Shown here: in pieces, positions 42,025-50,964 of the stretch | Numbering within the stretch: the stretch's first letter is position 1 | Layout of the letters: each line of letters opens with the position of its first letter | Origin: Devosia sp. | Lineage (GTDB): Bacteria > Pseudomonadota > Alphaproteobacteria > Rhizobiales > Devosiaceae | NCBI GenBank assembly: GCA_026126125.1 | Contig: JAHCJW010000006.1 | Coordinates: 1 to 55,812 of the forward strand | DNA: 55,812 nucleotides | Direction of reading: 5' to 3' | Translations under genes and position numbers: made by a program | Notes under the pieces: model-generated | Seen by the model: only the letters and a program-made list of their open reading frames with translations | Database searches by the model: none | What the model was told of the DNA's origin: nothing

Positions 42025-43790
42025 CAGACGACCGCTTGCGCGGCCCCGAGCCCGACGGCCCCTCGGACAGCATTGACGAACGGGAGAAGCTGGGGCGCGA
42101 CATGCGGCCAGAGCCCAAACGCGAAGAGCTTGTCGGCGAGTTCGGCGCCGCCCGCGACGCTCTTGAACCAGCGCTGGCCGTGCTTCTTCCACGCCTTTTT
42201 CTGCGCCTCAGGCGCGTTCGGATCGGCGGGAGCGGTACCGCACGCTGCCGCGATCATCAGCGAGCGGATATCGTCTGTCGCAGCGAGGATCGCCGCAAGC
42301 GACTTATCCTCCAGATTCAGTCGATCGGCCAAGGTTCGCAGCCGCTCGCCAACATCACCGTCGGGCTCGGCAATGAAGGCCTCTAGCTGGTGATCCTGAA
42401 GGTGCGGGATGAGGTTGGTTTCAAGGCATCCGTCCGGCCAGCGCATGAGGAGATCGCCGAGCTGGTCCTTGGTCTGTTGCCACAGGCCCTGCTGTGTGCC
42501 CTCATTGTCCGCGAAGCCGGCAACTTTGAGCCCGCTCGTCGCGAGGCCACGTAGTACAGTCAACGCTTCCGAATTGCTGCCGCCGTCGCTGACCCAGATT
42601 CCGTGACGACGGAGGTCCTCCCCGAGCGAACGGTTGAGCAGATTGGTGACGAATCCGACTTCGGTCGCGCCTTCGGCGATCACTGCCACTCGCGCGAGGA
42701 AGGTCTCGGGATCGCGCTTCTGCTGCGCCGCGACCGATGCCGGAAGCCTCCCGATCTTGCCGCCGGCGTCCACATACCAAAGCGTGGCCGTGGCGGCGGC
42801 GTGGACGGCAGGCGCGCTGTGCGTCGTCACGAACACCTGCGAGGGGCTCGCGAGCAGCTCCTCGATCAGAATGCGCTGGCGGTAGGATTCAAGGCCGCGT
42901 TCGATCTCATCGACGACCATGATCGGATGCTCGGCATGATGGGCTGCGGCGACCTCGAGCGCCGCAAGCCGGCGTGTCCCCGCACCCCAGCTCGCCATGG
43001 GCAGCATGGTGCCGTCCTTGGTTGCGGTGAGGCCGATCAGCGCATTGAGCGAAAAACCCGGCCCGCCGACCAGACCAAGGCCGAGCTGGCTGGGCAAAGT
43101 GCGCTTCTGGAACCGCTCATCGAGATCACCGAGCGCGATCTTCGCACTCTCCTTGAGTTCGCCATGCACGTCTGTTTCCCCGATCTTATCCGCCAGACGT
43201 GATCGCAATGTCTTGTCGCTGAGCAGGCGGTCGAGCGCCGATCCCTGGATCAGGCGGAGGTCGCGATCGTTGCGATCGTCGCCCCCGAGCCGCACGACGC
43301 CGATATTCCGGCGGACCGAAACCGGGAAATGATCGACGGTGTCGTCGGGCTGGCAGATTTCGTGTTGCAGTTCAAAATCGGGCGTCCCACAGACGCGCAC
43401 GCAGAACACAGGATCGAGCGGCTGGCCGTCATTGGCCTCAAGATCGGGAAGCTTCGGGCCATCCACGCTCCATTCCCAGGGCCAGCTCGACTTGCGTTGC
43501 TCGACGATGCCACAGTTCAGGGGCAGCGCCATAGCGGCGGCAATCTCGAAGCCGTCCTCGTGCCGGCGTTGCCAATAATCGGCATCTGACAGCATTGCCG
43601 CATTGGTTGGGCTGAGAAGAAGCGCGATGGCGTCCAGAATGGTGCTCTTGCCCACGTCGCCGCCGCCCAGGAGCACGTTCATGCCTTTGCCGGGGAACCA
43701 CGACAGCGCCTCGATCCCCCTGAACCGCTTGATCGACAGGTGGCGAATGTAGGGCGCGAAGTCGGCCGGTTGTTGAGCATTTTCTGCCAT
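42024..43790 (-). CDS. gajA: OLD-family ATP-dependent nuclease with TOPRIM domain (Gabija GajA-like)
   Basis: The product is 588 aa. The N-terminal ABC-like ATPase has Walker A LGGGDVGKST (41-50), a signature-like SWGAGTRRLAALE (267-279), Walker B MVVDEIERGLE (291-301) and a His switch VFVTTHS (319-325). The C-terminal TOPRIM nuclease has Glu373 in IAEGATEVGF and the acidic FADNEG (426-431). The arrangement with a coupled UvrD-type helicase is a class 2 OLD / Gabija system, which cuts phage DNA when nucleotide pools fall. It lies 92 bp after the RT gene on the same strand. Confidence 0.87.
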   Translation of the reverse strand: MAENAQQPADFAPYIRHLSIKRFRGIEALSWFPGKGMNVLLGGGDVGKSTILDAIALLLSPTNAAMLSDADYWQRRHEDGFEIAAAMALPLNCGIVEQRKSSWPWEWSVDGPKLPDLEANDGQPLDPVFCVRVCGTPDFELQHEICQPDDTVDHFPVSVRRNIGVVRLGGDDRNDRDLRLIQGSALDRLLSDKTLRSRLADKIGETDVHGELKESAKIALGDLDERFQKRTLPSQLGLGLVGGPGFSLNALIGLTATKDGTMLPMASWGAGTRRLAALEVAAAHHAEHPIMVVDEIERGLESYRQRILIEELLASPSQVFVTTHSAPAVHAAATATLWYVDAGGKIGRLPASVAAQQKRDPETFLARVAVIAEGATEVGFVTNLLNRSLGEDLRRHGIWVSDGGSNSEALTVLRGLATSGLKVAGFADNEGTQQGLWQQTKDQLGDLLMRWPDGCLETNLIPHLQDHQLEAFIAEPDGDVGERLRTLADRLNLEDKSLAAILAATDDIRSLMIAAACGTAPADPNAPEAQKKAWKKHGQRWFKSVAGGAELADKLFAFGLWPHVAPQLLPFVNAVRGAVGLGAAQAVV

Positions 43791-43882
43791 TGGCTCAAAT
43801 TACGGTTTGCGACTGGAACGGTCCAGCATTGAGATTGGTTTTCGGCACTATATTCGAAGATATTGCGCTTGGCGGCGGGAGC

Positions 43883-45049
43883 TCAGTCATCCCAGCCGCT
43901 TTCGATCTGGCGGGGCTGGATGGGCGGCCAGTCGACTGAGGCGAATTGCTCAAGCGCTTGCTGGCCAAAGGCTGGTTCGACCTGCTGGGCCCAGGCGATC
44001 AGGCCACGAACATGATGATAGAGACTAGAGACGCCGGTCTTGCGCGCCAGAGCATGCTTGGCAGGCCCATAAGCGGGTGAGGATAGATAATGGAGATGGA
44101 GACGGATCATGTCTTTATAGGCGCGCTGTAGGCGAGGCATTGGGCCGTCGACCAGCATGCCCAAAACGATCCGGCGCGTGCCGGGGCCACGGATCACGGT
44201 CTTGCGCTGATTGTGCCGGAACCCCGAGTCGTTGAGAATCGCGCACACGTCGCGCTGAAGCCTGCGCATCTCCCCCAGCGAGCGATCGGCGTCGGTGGAA
44301 AAGGCCAGATCGTCGGCGTAGCGCGAGTAGCGCAGCCCGCGTTCCTCGGCTAGCCGCGCCAGGAGTGTATCGATACGCAGCATTGCGAGATTGGCGAGCA
44401 TCGGGCTCGTTGGCGCACCTTGCGGAAGAATGCCTTCATAACCAAGCGCGTAGAAGTCGATCGGGCCTTTGTGTGGCGCAGGGTTCTTTCCGGGCCCTCG
44501 ATCGAGCCCGATAGTGCAAAGTCGTGCAAATTCGAAGGACAGTAACTTGGGAAAGCCCAGCCAGGCAAAGATCGCCGAGACCGTCCCTTCACTCACCGAG
44601 TGAAAGAAATCCTCGATATCAACCTTCAACAGCCATTTGGTGTTGGGGTGCTGTTCAGCGGCCTGGACTGGCGAAGATTCTGGATGGAAGGCGAAGCTTG
44701 CCGGATGGACGGGCGCATAGCGAAGGACATGATCGACTAGCCAGCGCTGCGCGATCGCTAGGCTCTTCGGCGGAATCGAGATCATCCGCTTGGCGGATCG
44801 GCCTGGGATACGCTTCTTCAGAAGGACGAACCGGTATTTCGTGTGCCCGCGACGCGCGACCGTCCGACGCAGGAATAGATAGGGTAGCTCGGTCAGTACC
44901 GAGAAATGGCGCAGAGTCAGCACCGGGGTAATGCGAGGGTCTGTCGCTCGTATGCGGGCGAGCGCCGCTAATGCGTTTTCAAGCGTGACTGCATCGATGC
45001 CGTGGCGGCGAGCGCCAGATGCGTAGCGTTGAGGGCTCGGTGCGGACAT
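43883..45049 (-). CDS. Retron-type reverse transcriptase
   Basis: The RT is 388 aa. Motifs in order: a degenerate NAxxH-like site, AAEQH (130-134); catalytic Asp in KVDIEDFFHS (142-151); LPQGAPTSPMLANLAM (208-223); the catalytic YADD (244-247) in YSRYADDLAFS; and IVLG (294-297) where retron RTs carry VTG. The size and lack of maturase or endonuclease domain point to a retron rather than a group II intron. It would copy the adjacent structured RNA into msDNA. Both diagnostic retron motifs are altered, so its template choice may differ from known ones. Confidence 0.85.
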   Translation of the reverse strand: MSAPSPQRYASGARRHGIDAVTLENALAALARIRATDPRITPVLTLRHFSVLTELPYLFLRRTVARRGHTKYRFVLLKKRIPGRSAKRMISIPPKSLAIAQRWLVDHVLRYAPVHPASFAFHPESSPVQAAEQHPNTKWLLKVDIEDFFHSVSEGTVSAIFAWLGFPKLLSFEFARLCTIGLDRGPGKNPAPHKGPIDFYALGYEGILPQGAPTSPMLANLAMLRIDTLLARLAEERGLRYSRYADDLAFSTDADRSLGEMRRLQRDVCAILNDSGFRHNQRKTVIRGPGTRRIVLGMLVDGPMPRLQRAYKDMIRLHLHYLSSPAYGPAKHALARKTGVSSLYHHVRGLIAWAQQVEPAFGQQALEQFASVDWPPIQPRQIESGWDD

Positions 45050-45055
45050 CTACTT

Positions 45056-45228
45056 CGACCCACTCAGGTGGGTGGGACAGCAAGTCTCGTCCAAGACCCC
45101 GCCAGCCGTGACTTGCTGTCTCGCGCAGCGCGAAGGTCCTGCTCCGATGCACGGACCCGGGAAATCCCTGGCCCCAGGTTCCCAAGGAACCTGTCGCCGC
45201 TTGCGCGGCGCATTTCTAAACTCCCTCA
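45056..45228 (-). ncRNA. Candidate retron msr-msd RNA
   Basis: The gap between the PRTase and RT genes is packed with hairpins. In transcript order (minus strand): CGCCGC-GCAA-GCGGCG (45210-45195, a GNRA tetraloop); CAGGTTCC with GGAACCTG (45193-45175); GGTCC with GGACC (45157-45135); TCGCGC-T-GCGCGA (45133-45121); an 11-bp stem GACAGCAAGTC with GACTTGCTGTC (45120-45076) around a 23-nt loop; and ACCCAC-CTGA-GTGGGT (45073-45058). A G-rich 5' end (GGTGAGGGA) can pair with the C-rich 3' end (TCCCACCCACC), a possible a1/a2. Which part is msr and which msd is not assigned. Confidence 0.72.
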
Positions 45229-46482
45229 CCGGGCCCTCAACTGGCTAGGATAATAGTAGGGCAAGTCCTCGGTGGGAAGCACAACCGTGCGGGCGCGCCG
45301 TAACTGAAGCCGCCGAAGCTCGCGCTGGCCAAGAACGGTCAGGGTGTTACGCAGGCTCGTCCAGCGGGCGATGCGGGTGAACACAAGAATCTGCTCGACA
45401 TTGGCGAGCGACAACCGCGTGCGAGCAGAAGCGCTGGCCGCCGTGCGAGATCCATCTTTGAGCGCGGTCAGAACCAGCATCGTTTCGACCCAGCGGCGAC
45501 GGGTTGGATCGGCGAGGAATCGCTCTGCCGTCCGGATTTGCAGAACTGCCCGAGCGCGGTCGGCGAGGGCATCGGCATTGGCCGCCGGAAAATGCATGTC
45601 GGCGCCGAGCGCGCTACGGTTGCGGAAAAGCGGCACCCATCCTTTTCGATCGCTATGTAGGACAGGCGGCGCATTGTTAGGCATGCCATGCGAGAAGGCG
45701 ATAAGCGCGCCGGCCGAGCCGAAGCCGAACGGATAGCGGCTACGGTGAGGATGGGCGCGGCACAGTGCCAAGACCGCATCGCGGTCCACGCCGACAAATG
45801 AGGTGAAGATGGTGGGGCAGGCATGGACCACACGGGCGTTTGGCCCCGAGCGGTGCGATCGGACGTGTTTCAGCCCATCTTCAGTCCCGGAATAGGCGAC
45901 CACGGCAAATCGGACGAGGCCGTAGGAGTGCCAACTACGGATTGTGGCGACACGCCAGAACGCCTCGAGCATTTCCCACACGCGCTTGCCCGAGCCGATG
46001 AAGTCGGTGACGATGACAATGTGACTGACGCGGCCGGTGCGCAGCGCGTCGGGTCCGGGATGGCTCAGCACGCGGTCCCGGTGCAGGCGCTCATATCCGG
46101 TAATGAAATTGGCGATCGAGCCTTCGCTGCCGACCTCTTGATCGCTTGGGTCGATGACGATGGGCGGCATGCCGGTGCCTGTGGCGCGCCCCTCATCGGT
46201 ACCCGGAAAGAAGGGAAGGACTTCGTGGCGGACGAAGCCATATTCGTCATCCTTGGCATCGCGGGTCTCCACGGCGCGCTCAGCGAACAGCGCTATCGGC
46301 CGGTCCTGATCGCCCTCGTCGCGGTTTGTGGTGGTCTCGTCGAGCAGTAAGCGCAGCCCCCGGTAAAGAGCATCGTGGCCGACCAACATCACGGCGTCGG
46401 CCAACTGTTCGGCCACAAGACGCTCCGCTCCGGAAAACTGCGCCAGCCAATCGCGCGGAAAATCGGTTTGCGACAGGCTCAT
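45226..46482 (-). CDS. PRTase-like retron effector with C-terminal winged-helix-like part
   Basis: The protein is 418 aa. A phosphoribosyltransferase-type Rossmann core is shown by HIVIVTDFIGSGKRVWEM (154-171), which is the PRPP-loop pattern (hydrophobic strand, acidic residue, Gly-Ser-Gly-Lys). A second conserved-looking block is FSHGMPNNAPPVLH (263-276) followed by GWVPLFRNR, known from PRTase-type effectors of retrons and related defence genes. The last 90 residues look helical and winged-helix-like, with RLSLANVEQILVFTRIARW. It ends exactly where the structured RNA begins. The start is ATG 46482. The effector probably consumes or transfers a nucleotide-like group when triggered (inference). 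Confidence 0.78.
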   Translation of the reverse strand: MSLSQTDFPRDWLAQFSGAERLVAEQLADAVMLVGHDALYRGLRLLLDETTTNRDEGDQDRPIALFAERAVETRDAKDDEYGFVRHEVLPFFPGTDEGRATGTGMPPIVIDPSDQEVGSEGSIANFITGYERLHRDRVLSHPGPDALRTGRVSHIVIVTDFIGSGKRVWEMLEAFWRVATIRSWHSYGLVRFAVVAYSGTEDGLKHVRSHRSGPNARVVHACPTIFTSFVGVDRDAVLALCRAHPHRSRYPFGFGSAGALIAFSHGMPNNAPPVLHSDRKGWVPLFRNRSALGADMHFPAANADALADRARAVLQIRTAERFLADPTRRRWVETMLVLTALKDGSRTAASASARTRLSLANVEQILVFTRIARWTSLRNTLTVLGQRELRRLQLRRARTVVLPTEDLPYYYPSQLRAR

Positions 46483-46757
46483 GGCCAGACCGAACCTCCC
46501 CTTTTTGTCCTCTAGGCAGCCTGTCTTTATACTGGGTTCTAAGCAAGCAGATTTAAGTCCAAGACGACGGATTCTCGGGCCGCTTTTGGTCTGAGTCCTT
46601 GGTTTTCCGAAATTTCAGCTTTCCGATACTGCTGTTTAAAACCAGACTGTCCGCATATGGGCGACGTGGCAAGCCTCCCGAATGTCGAGAATGAGGTCGC
46701 GAGCGGACACGAGATCGCGACCGACCGGCATCTTAGCGGCTCAAACCGGCCGACCAA
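46483..46757. other. Left edge of defence island, promoter-bearing gap
   Basis: There is no convincing gene in these 275 bp. A minus-strand 72-aa open frame (46757-46539) has no family. The region by position must hold the promoter for the PRTase-RNA-RT unit and the junction with the conjugation module. Confidence 0.45.
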
Positions 46758-47201
46758 CTAGCTGATCTCTGCCCCGTGATCTGGTCCGCTCATATCCTCC
46801 GACACCTCCTGCCGAAGCTTCGGCCCTTGGGCGAGCCGCCTGCCGAGCGCCGCAATGAAGCCCTCATACCGCTCTCCTACCTTGGCTTTGGCCGCGTTTG
46901 CGGCGGGTTCCGGTAGAGCTGGCGTCGTGGCTAGCCAGAAGCGGATGAAGACCGCCAGGGTTTCGACAGCAATTCCAACATCCCGCTCCACACGCGTCAT
47001 ACGGCGGTCCATCTGATCGAGGCGCCGCGCGATGATCGCCTCCCGGCGCTCGGCGTCGTCGGGCGACAGAAACGACGCGATCGCGGCCTCGGCGATCATG
47101 GACTGCGAGCGATCCCGACGATCGGCAAATTCCACCAGAGCCTTCTCGATGGCCGGGTCCAGATAAACCGTGACCTTTCTCTTTTTCCGGGGATTGGCCA
47201 T
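46758..47201 (-). CDS. CopG-family ribbon-helix-helix protein
   Basis: The protein is 147 aa. The N terminus (KKRKVTVYLDPAIEKALVEFADRRDRSQSMIAEAAI in order) is a ribbon-helix-helix DNA-binding domain; a helical region and a hydrophobic stretch follow. In Trb-type ICEs a copG gene always lies between traG and trbB; here it is separated from trbB by the defence island. It starts 4 bp after traG and probably regulates the transfer operon or assists traG. Confidence 0.85.
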   Translation of the reverse strand: MANPRKKRKVTVYLDPAIEKALVEFADRRDRSQSMIAEAAIASFLSPDDAERREAIIARRLDQMDRRMTRVERDVGIAVETLAVFIRFWLATTPALPEPAANAAKAKVGERYEGFIAALGRRLAQGPKLRQEVSEDMSGPDHGAEIS

Positions 47202-47205
47202 GTCG

Positions 47206-49194
47206 CTAGAGATCCATGCCGTCGCCGGGATTCATCGAGACCTGACGCGCAACGCCCTGAACATTACGGATCATGCGCCGGTTCTGGGCGGCTTCTTCGT
47301 CAACATCATCGGACAGCCCAGCCTCCCATTCGCTTTCGATGGGCTTTTTGTTCTCCGCCGGCTTCACGCGGCCGAGTTCAGGCTGCAGCCTCCGTTCTGA
47401 TTGGGTCGGGTCTTCATCCTCGGCTGGTTCAGGCGAAGGATCTTCGCTGGAATATTCGGGCCGCGCCGGAATCGGCAACGCGGTCCAGTCGTCCGTCTGC
47501 GGCGTCTCGGGCGGCGTCAGCTCCGGTGGCGAGAGCAGGCGTTCGCGAAACCGCTCGTCCTCGAAATACCGCGCCTTCTTCGCCCGAACCGGCGGGATGC
47601 CGGCGACCATGACGATCTCGTCGCTCGGGGGAAGCTGCATGATCTCGCCCGGTGTGAGCAACTGGCGTGCGGTCTCCGAGCGGGACACCATGAGATGGCC
47701 GAGCCAAGGAGACAAGCGGTGCCCCGCATAGTTCTTCATCGCCTTCATCTCGGTGGCGGTGCCGAGTGCGTCGGAAACCCGCTTGGCGGTACGCTCGTCG
47801 TTGGTGGCAAAGCTCACGCGGACATGGCAGTTGTCGAGGATCGAGTTGTTCGGCCCATAGGCTTTCTCGATCTGGTTCAGCGACTGCGCGATCAGGAAGC
47901 TCTTGAGGCCATAGCCCGCCATGAAGGCCAACGCAGTCTCGAAGAAGTCCAGTCTCCCAAGCGCGGGAAACTCGTCCAGCATCAGCAGCAAGCGGTGCCG
48001 GCCGGCGTTTTCCTGCAAATCCTCGGTGAGGCGACGACCGACCTGATTGAGCAGCAATCGCATCAGGGGCTTGGTGCGGTTGATGTCGGACGGCGGCACG
48101 ACGAGGTAGAGGGTCGCCGGCCGCTCGCCCCCGACGATATCGCTGATCCGCCAGTCGCAGCGGCGCGTCACCTCCGCGACCACGGGATCGCGATAGAGGC
48201 CCAAGAAAGACATGGCCGTCGACAACACGCCGGACATTTCGTTGTCGGATTTGTTGCGCAATTCGCGCGCGGCGCTGGCGACGACGGGATGCGGCCCCGC
48301 TTCGCCCAAATGCGGGGTCCGCATCATGGCAAGCAGGGTGGATTCCACCGGGCGCTTAGGGTCGGACAGGAATTTGGCGACGCCCGCCAGCGTCTTGTCC
48401 GGCTCGGCATAAAGGACATGCAGGATCGCGCCGACGAGGAGCGAATGGCTGGTCTTTTCCCAGTGATTCCTTTTGTCCAGGGAACCCTCCGGGTCCACCA
48501 GAATATCGGCGATGTTCTGGACGTCGCGCACCTCCCACTGACCGCGCCGCACCTCGAGCAGCGGATTGTATGCCGAGGAGTTCGGATTGGTGGGATCGAA
48601 GAGCAGCACCCGGCCATGCTGCGCGCGGAAACCGGAGGTGAGCTGCCAGTTCTCGCCCTTAATGTCGTGGACGATGGCCGAGCCCGGCCAAGTCAGGAGC
48701 GACGGGATGACCAGACCGACGCCCTTGCCGGATCGGGTCGGCGCAAAGCAGAGCACATGCTCCGGGCCGTCATGGCGAAGATACTCGCGGTCATAACGGC
48801 CGAGGACGACGCCATCGGGATCGAGCAGTCCCGCCTTCCTGATCTCCGAGGTCTCTGCCCATCGCGCCGAGCCATAGGTGGCGACGTTCTTGGCCTCGCG
48901 CGCCCGCCAGACCGACATGCCGATGGCGACCGCGATGGCGATGAAGCCGCCGGAGGCCGCAATGATGCCCCCCTTCGCAAAGATCGGCGGCGCATAGGCT
49001 TCATAGAAATACCACCACCAGAAGATCGCCGGCGGGTAGTAGATCGGCGTCCCGAACAGCTCGAACCAGGGCGGGCCGAGTTGCGGCTGATAGCCGAGGC
49101 TCCAGGCGACATACTGCGTCGCGCCCCAGGTGGTGGCGAGGATGATGAGGAAGACGATACTGATCTGTCCCCAGAGGATCTTGGTCGCCGACAT
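47206..49194 (-). CDS. traG: Type IV coupling protein TraG (VirD4-like)
   Basis: TraG is 662 aa. Two N-terminal transmembrane helices (about 10-35 and 75-95) precede the ATPase, with Walker A CFAPTRSGKGVGLV (149-162) and Walker B LLLMLDEFPALGRLDFFETALAF. The VGRRLTEDL and FLIAQSLNQI blocks are typical. It links the relaxosome to the secretion channel. The C terminus is acidic and low complexity. It lies between rlxS and copG, 24 bp after the relaxase. Confidence 0.95.
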   Translation of the reverse strand: MSATKILWGQISIVFLIILATTWGATQYVAWSLGYQPQLGPPWFELFGTPIYYPPAIFWWWYFYEAYAPPIFAKGGIIAASGGFIAIAVAIGMSVWRAREAKNVATYGSARWAETSEIRKAGLLDPDGVVLGRYDREYLRHDGPEHVLCFAPTRSGKGVGLVIPSLLTWPGSAIVHDIKGENWQLTSGFRAQHGRVLLFDPTNPNSSAYNPLLEVRRGQWEVRDVQNIADILVDPEGSLDKRNHWEKTSHSLLVGAILHVLYAEPDKTLAGVAKFLSDPKRPVESTLLAMMRTPHLGEAGPHPVVASAARELRNKSDNEMSGVLSTAMSFLGLYRDPVVAEVTRRCDWRISDIVGGERPATLYLVVPPSDINRTKPLMRLLLNQVGRRLTEDLQENAGRHRLLLMLDEFPALGRLDFFETALAFMAGYGLKSFLIAQSLNQIEKAYGPNNSILDNCHVRVSFATNDERTAKRVSDALGTATEMKAMKNYAGHRLSPWLGHLMVSRSETARQLLTPGEIMQLPPSDEIVMVAGIPPVRAKKARYFEDERFRERLLSPPELTPPETPQTDDWTALPIPARPEYSSEDPSPEPAEDEDPTQSERRLQPELGRVKPAENKKPIESEWEAGLSDDVDEEAAQNRRMIRNVQGVARQVSMNPGDGMDL

Positions 49195-49218
49195 TACGAT
49201 TGTCCTTTCCGGTTGATG

Positions 49219-50964
49219 TCAGAGGCCGAGGCCGCGCTTGCGGCCGAATTCCCAATCGACGCCGCCATCGTCACGAGCGACGCCTGAGACATGGCGGCCG
49301 ATCTGCTTTTCGAGGGAGGGTGACCAGGGCACGAGCTGGAAGCCGAGGCCGTCGTCGATCATGGCGAAGCGGCCGGAGGCCAGCGCAAGCCGTTGACGGT
49401 AGGCGCCGGCGACATATTCGCCGCTGGCTGCGCGATTGAACGGCAGCCCGGTCTCAGAGGCGAGTTTCTCGCCGAGCGCATCGATCTCGCGCTGGCGCAG
49501 GGTGCTGAGGAGGCGACGCGCAAAGACGACGCGGCCGCCCTGGCCTTGCCGCTCGGCCAGACCCTCGCCGATGAGATGCTCGGCACGTTCATCAAGTGCC
49601 TGACGGACTTCCGCGCCGAAGCCGCTGTCCGACAGGGCAATGGGTTCGCGTGCAATCGCCTGCCGGTCGAGCCAGGTCGCGCCCGTGGCGCCGACCTGAG
49701 CGCCGAGATCGAGATCGGAGCGGACGGCGAGCGCAACACGGCGCTGCCCTTGCGCGTCCTCCCAGGAGCGCAATTCCACGATCGAACCGGGCGGGCTGTC
49801 GCCCGTGGCATCGAGGTGCGGCAGCCTGATATGATGGGTGCGGCCGTCGGTACCGTCGACCACGGCATAGGCCGTGCCCCTCAACTCGTCATCGAGGCCG
49901 CGTTCGACCAGTCGGCCGACGATGGGAACGTCGAGGCTTTCGCCCGCAAGAACATAGCTGGCCGAGCCGCGCTCGATGCCGCGCTCTGTGAGCGCGCGGT
50001 GCATACGCTTGATGATGTCGCCGCGTTCGCCCATCTCGCGCAGCACAGTCTCGGCTTCGGGCCTGATGAACCATTGCGCGTGTCCGATTTGGCCGGCCAA
50101 TCCGCGGATTTCGAGGGTGCGCAGCCGCCCCACCTTCAGCGCATGGAACTCGTCCGGCTGGCGGTCGGCAGGCGGAGCGAGATCTATAATCCCGGACTTG
50201 TGGGCGTCACGGACAAGCTGTCGGTCAAGCTGGGTCCAGCGTTCCGCCTCGACCTGGCGCTCCAGATTGCGGTGGATCTGCAGATCGGTGCGTGGGCCGA
50301 GTTCCTGCGTGACGAGATCCTGTGCGCGGGCGCGCATCCCCTCCTTGATGTAGTCGCGGGAGATCACGAGGTCCTGGCCGTCGTCCGCGCGGCCACGCAG
50401 GATGATGTGGATATGGGGATTGTCGGTATTCCAGTGATCGACCGCGACCCAATCGAGCCGGGTGCCGAGATCCTTTTCCATCTGCCCCATCAGCTCACGG
50501 GCGTGCGCCTTGAGGTCGGTCATGTCGACGGCGTCCTCCGGCGAGACGATGAACCGAAAATGATGCCTGTCGTCCCGGCACCTCTCCGCGAAGGCGCCGG
50601 CATCCATGTCGTCGATTTCCGGGCCGAACATCCGTGCCTTTTCCCCGTCGCGGGTCACGCCATCGCGGCGCAGGTAATTGAGGTGGGCGCCGAGCGGAGC
50701 GGAACGTGCGGTATGGCGCACCACGCGGGTCTTGATGACGACGACACGCGAGCGCCCGCTCAGCAGACGATTGGCCTGGATGCTGGCGCGCTGGCCGCGC
50801 CCGAAGCGCGAGCGGTTGCCGGACGTGATCCTCCCGGAGCGTGAGACGCGGCCGCCGGCCTTCTGGGCGGCGGCGAGCGCCTGGGCGACAAAAGGCCGGG
50901 CCTGCTGCACACGGGTCGAGCGGATGCGTCCCGGACGGATGCGGAACTCGCTGTCATCTGACAT
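49219..50964 (-). CDS. rlxS: Relaxase RlxS (VirD2-like, DUF3363 type)
   Basis: The relaxase is 581 aa from ATG 50964 (an upstream GTG at 50979 adds 5 residues). It has the N-terminal VirD2/TraI-like domain with a catalytic Tyr region (HLNYLRRDGVTRDGE) and the three-His metal motif HWNTDNPHIHIILRGR, then the C-terminal DUF3363. It nicks oriT and leads the strand into the recipient. The intergenic region directly upstream has the palindromes expected of an oriT. Confidence 0.93.
   Translation of the reverse strand: MSDDSEFRIRPGRIRSTRVQQARPFVAQALAAAQKAGGRVSRSGRITSGNRSRFGRGQRASIQANRLLSGRSRVVVIKTRVVRHTARSAPLGAHLNYLRRDGVTRDGEKARMFGPEIDDMDAGAFAERCRDDRHHFRFIVSPEDAVDMTDLKAHARELMGQMEKDLGTRLDWVAVDHWNTDNPHIHIILRGRADDGQDLVISRDYIKEGMRARAQDLVTQELGPRTDLQIHRNLERQVEAERWTQLDRQLVRDAHKSGIIDLAPPADRQPDEFHALKVGRLRTLEIRGLAGQIGHAQWFIRPEAETVLREMGERGDIIKRMHRALTERGIERGSASYVLAGESLDVPIVGRLVERGLDDELRGTAYAVVDGTDGRTHHIRLPHLDATGDSPPGSIVELRSWEDAQGQRRVALAVRSDLDLGAQVGATGATWLDRQAIAREPIALSDSGFGAEVRQALDERAEHLIGEGLAERQGQGGRVVFARRLLSTLRQREIDALGEKLASETGLPFNRAASGEYVAGAYRQRLALASGRFAMIDDGLGFQLVPWSPSLEKQIGRHVSGVARDDGGVDWEFGRKRGLGL

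Noticed and set aside
42025-42192. Upstream extension of the helicase gene
   Set aside because: Lies wholly within the nuclease coding region; ATG 42024 overlaps that stop by one base and begins the conserved helicase region.
43883-45049. Group II intron or DGR reverse transcriptase
   Set aside because: No maturase or endonuclease domains, no intron RNA domains or variable-region repeats, and the adjacent PRTase and structured RNA favour a retron.
47401-49287. Plus-strand open frame of 628 codons opposite traG
   Set aside because: Antisense shadow of a clear TraG coupling protein; no family features.
49393-50844. Plus-strand open frame of 483 codons opposite rlxS
   Set aside because: Antisense shadow of the relaxase, which carries the three-His motif.
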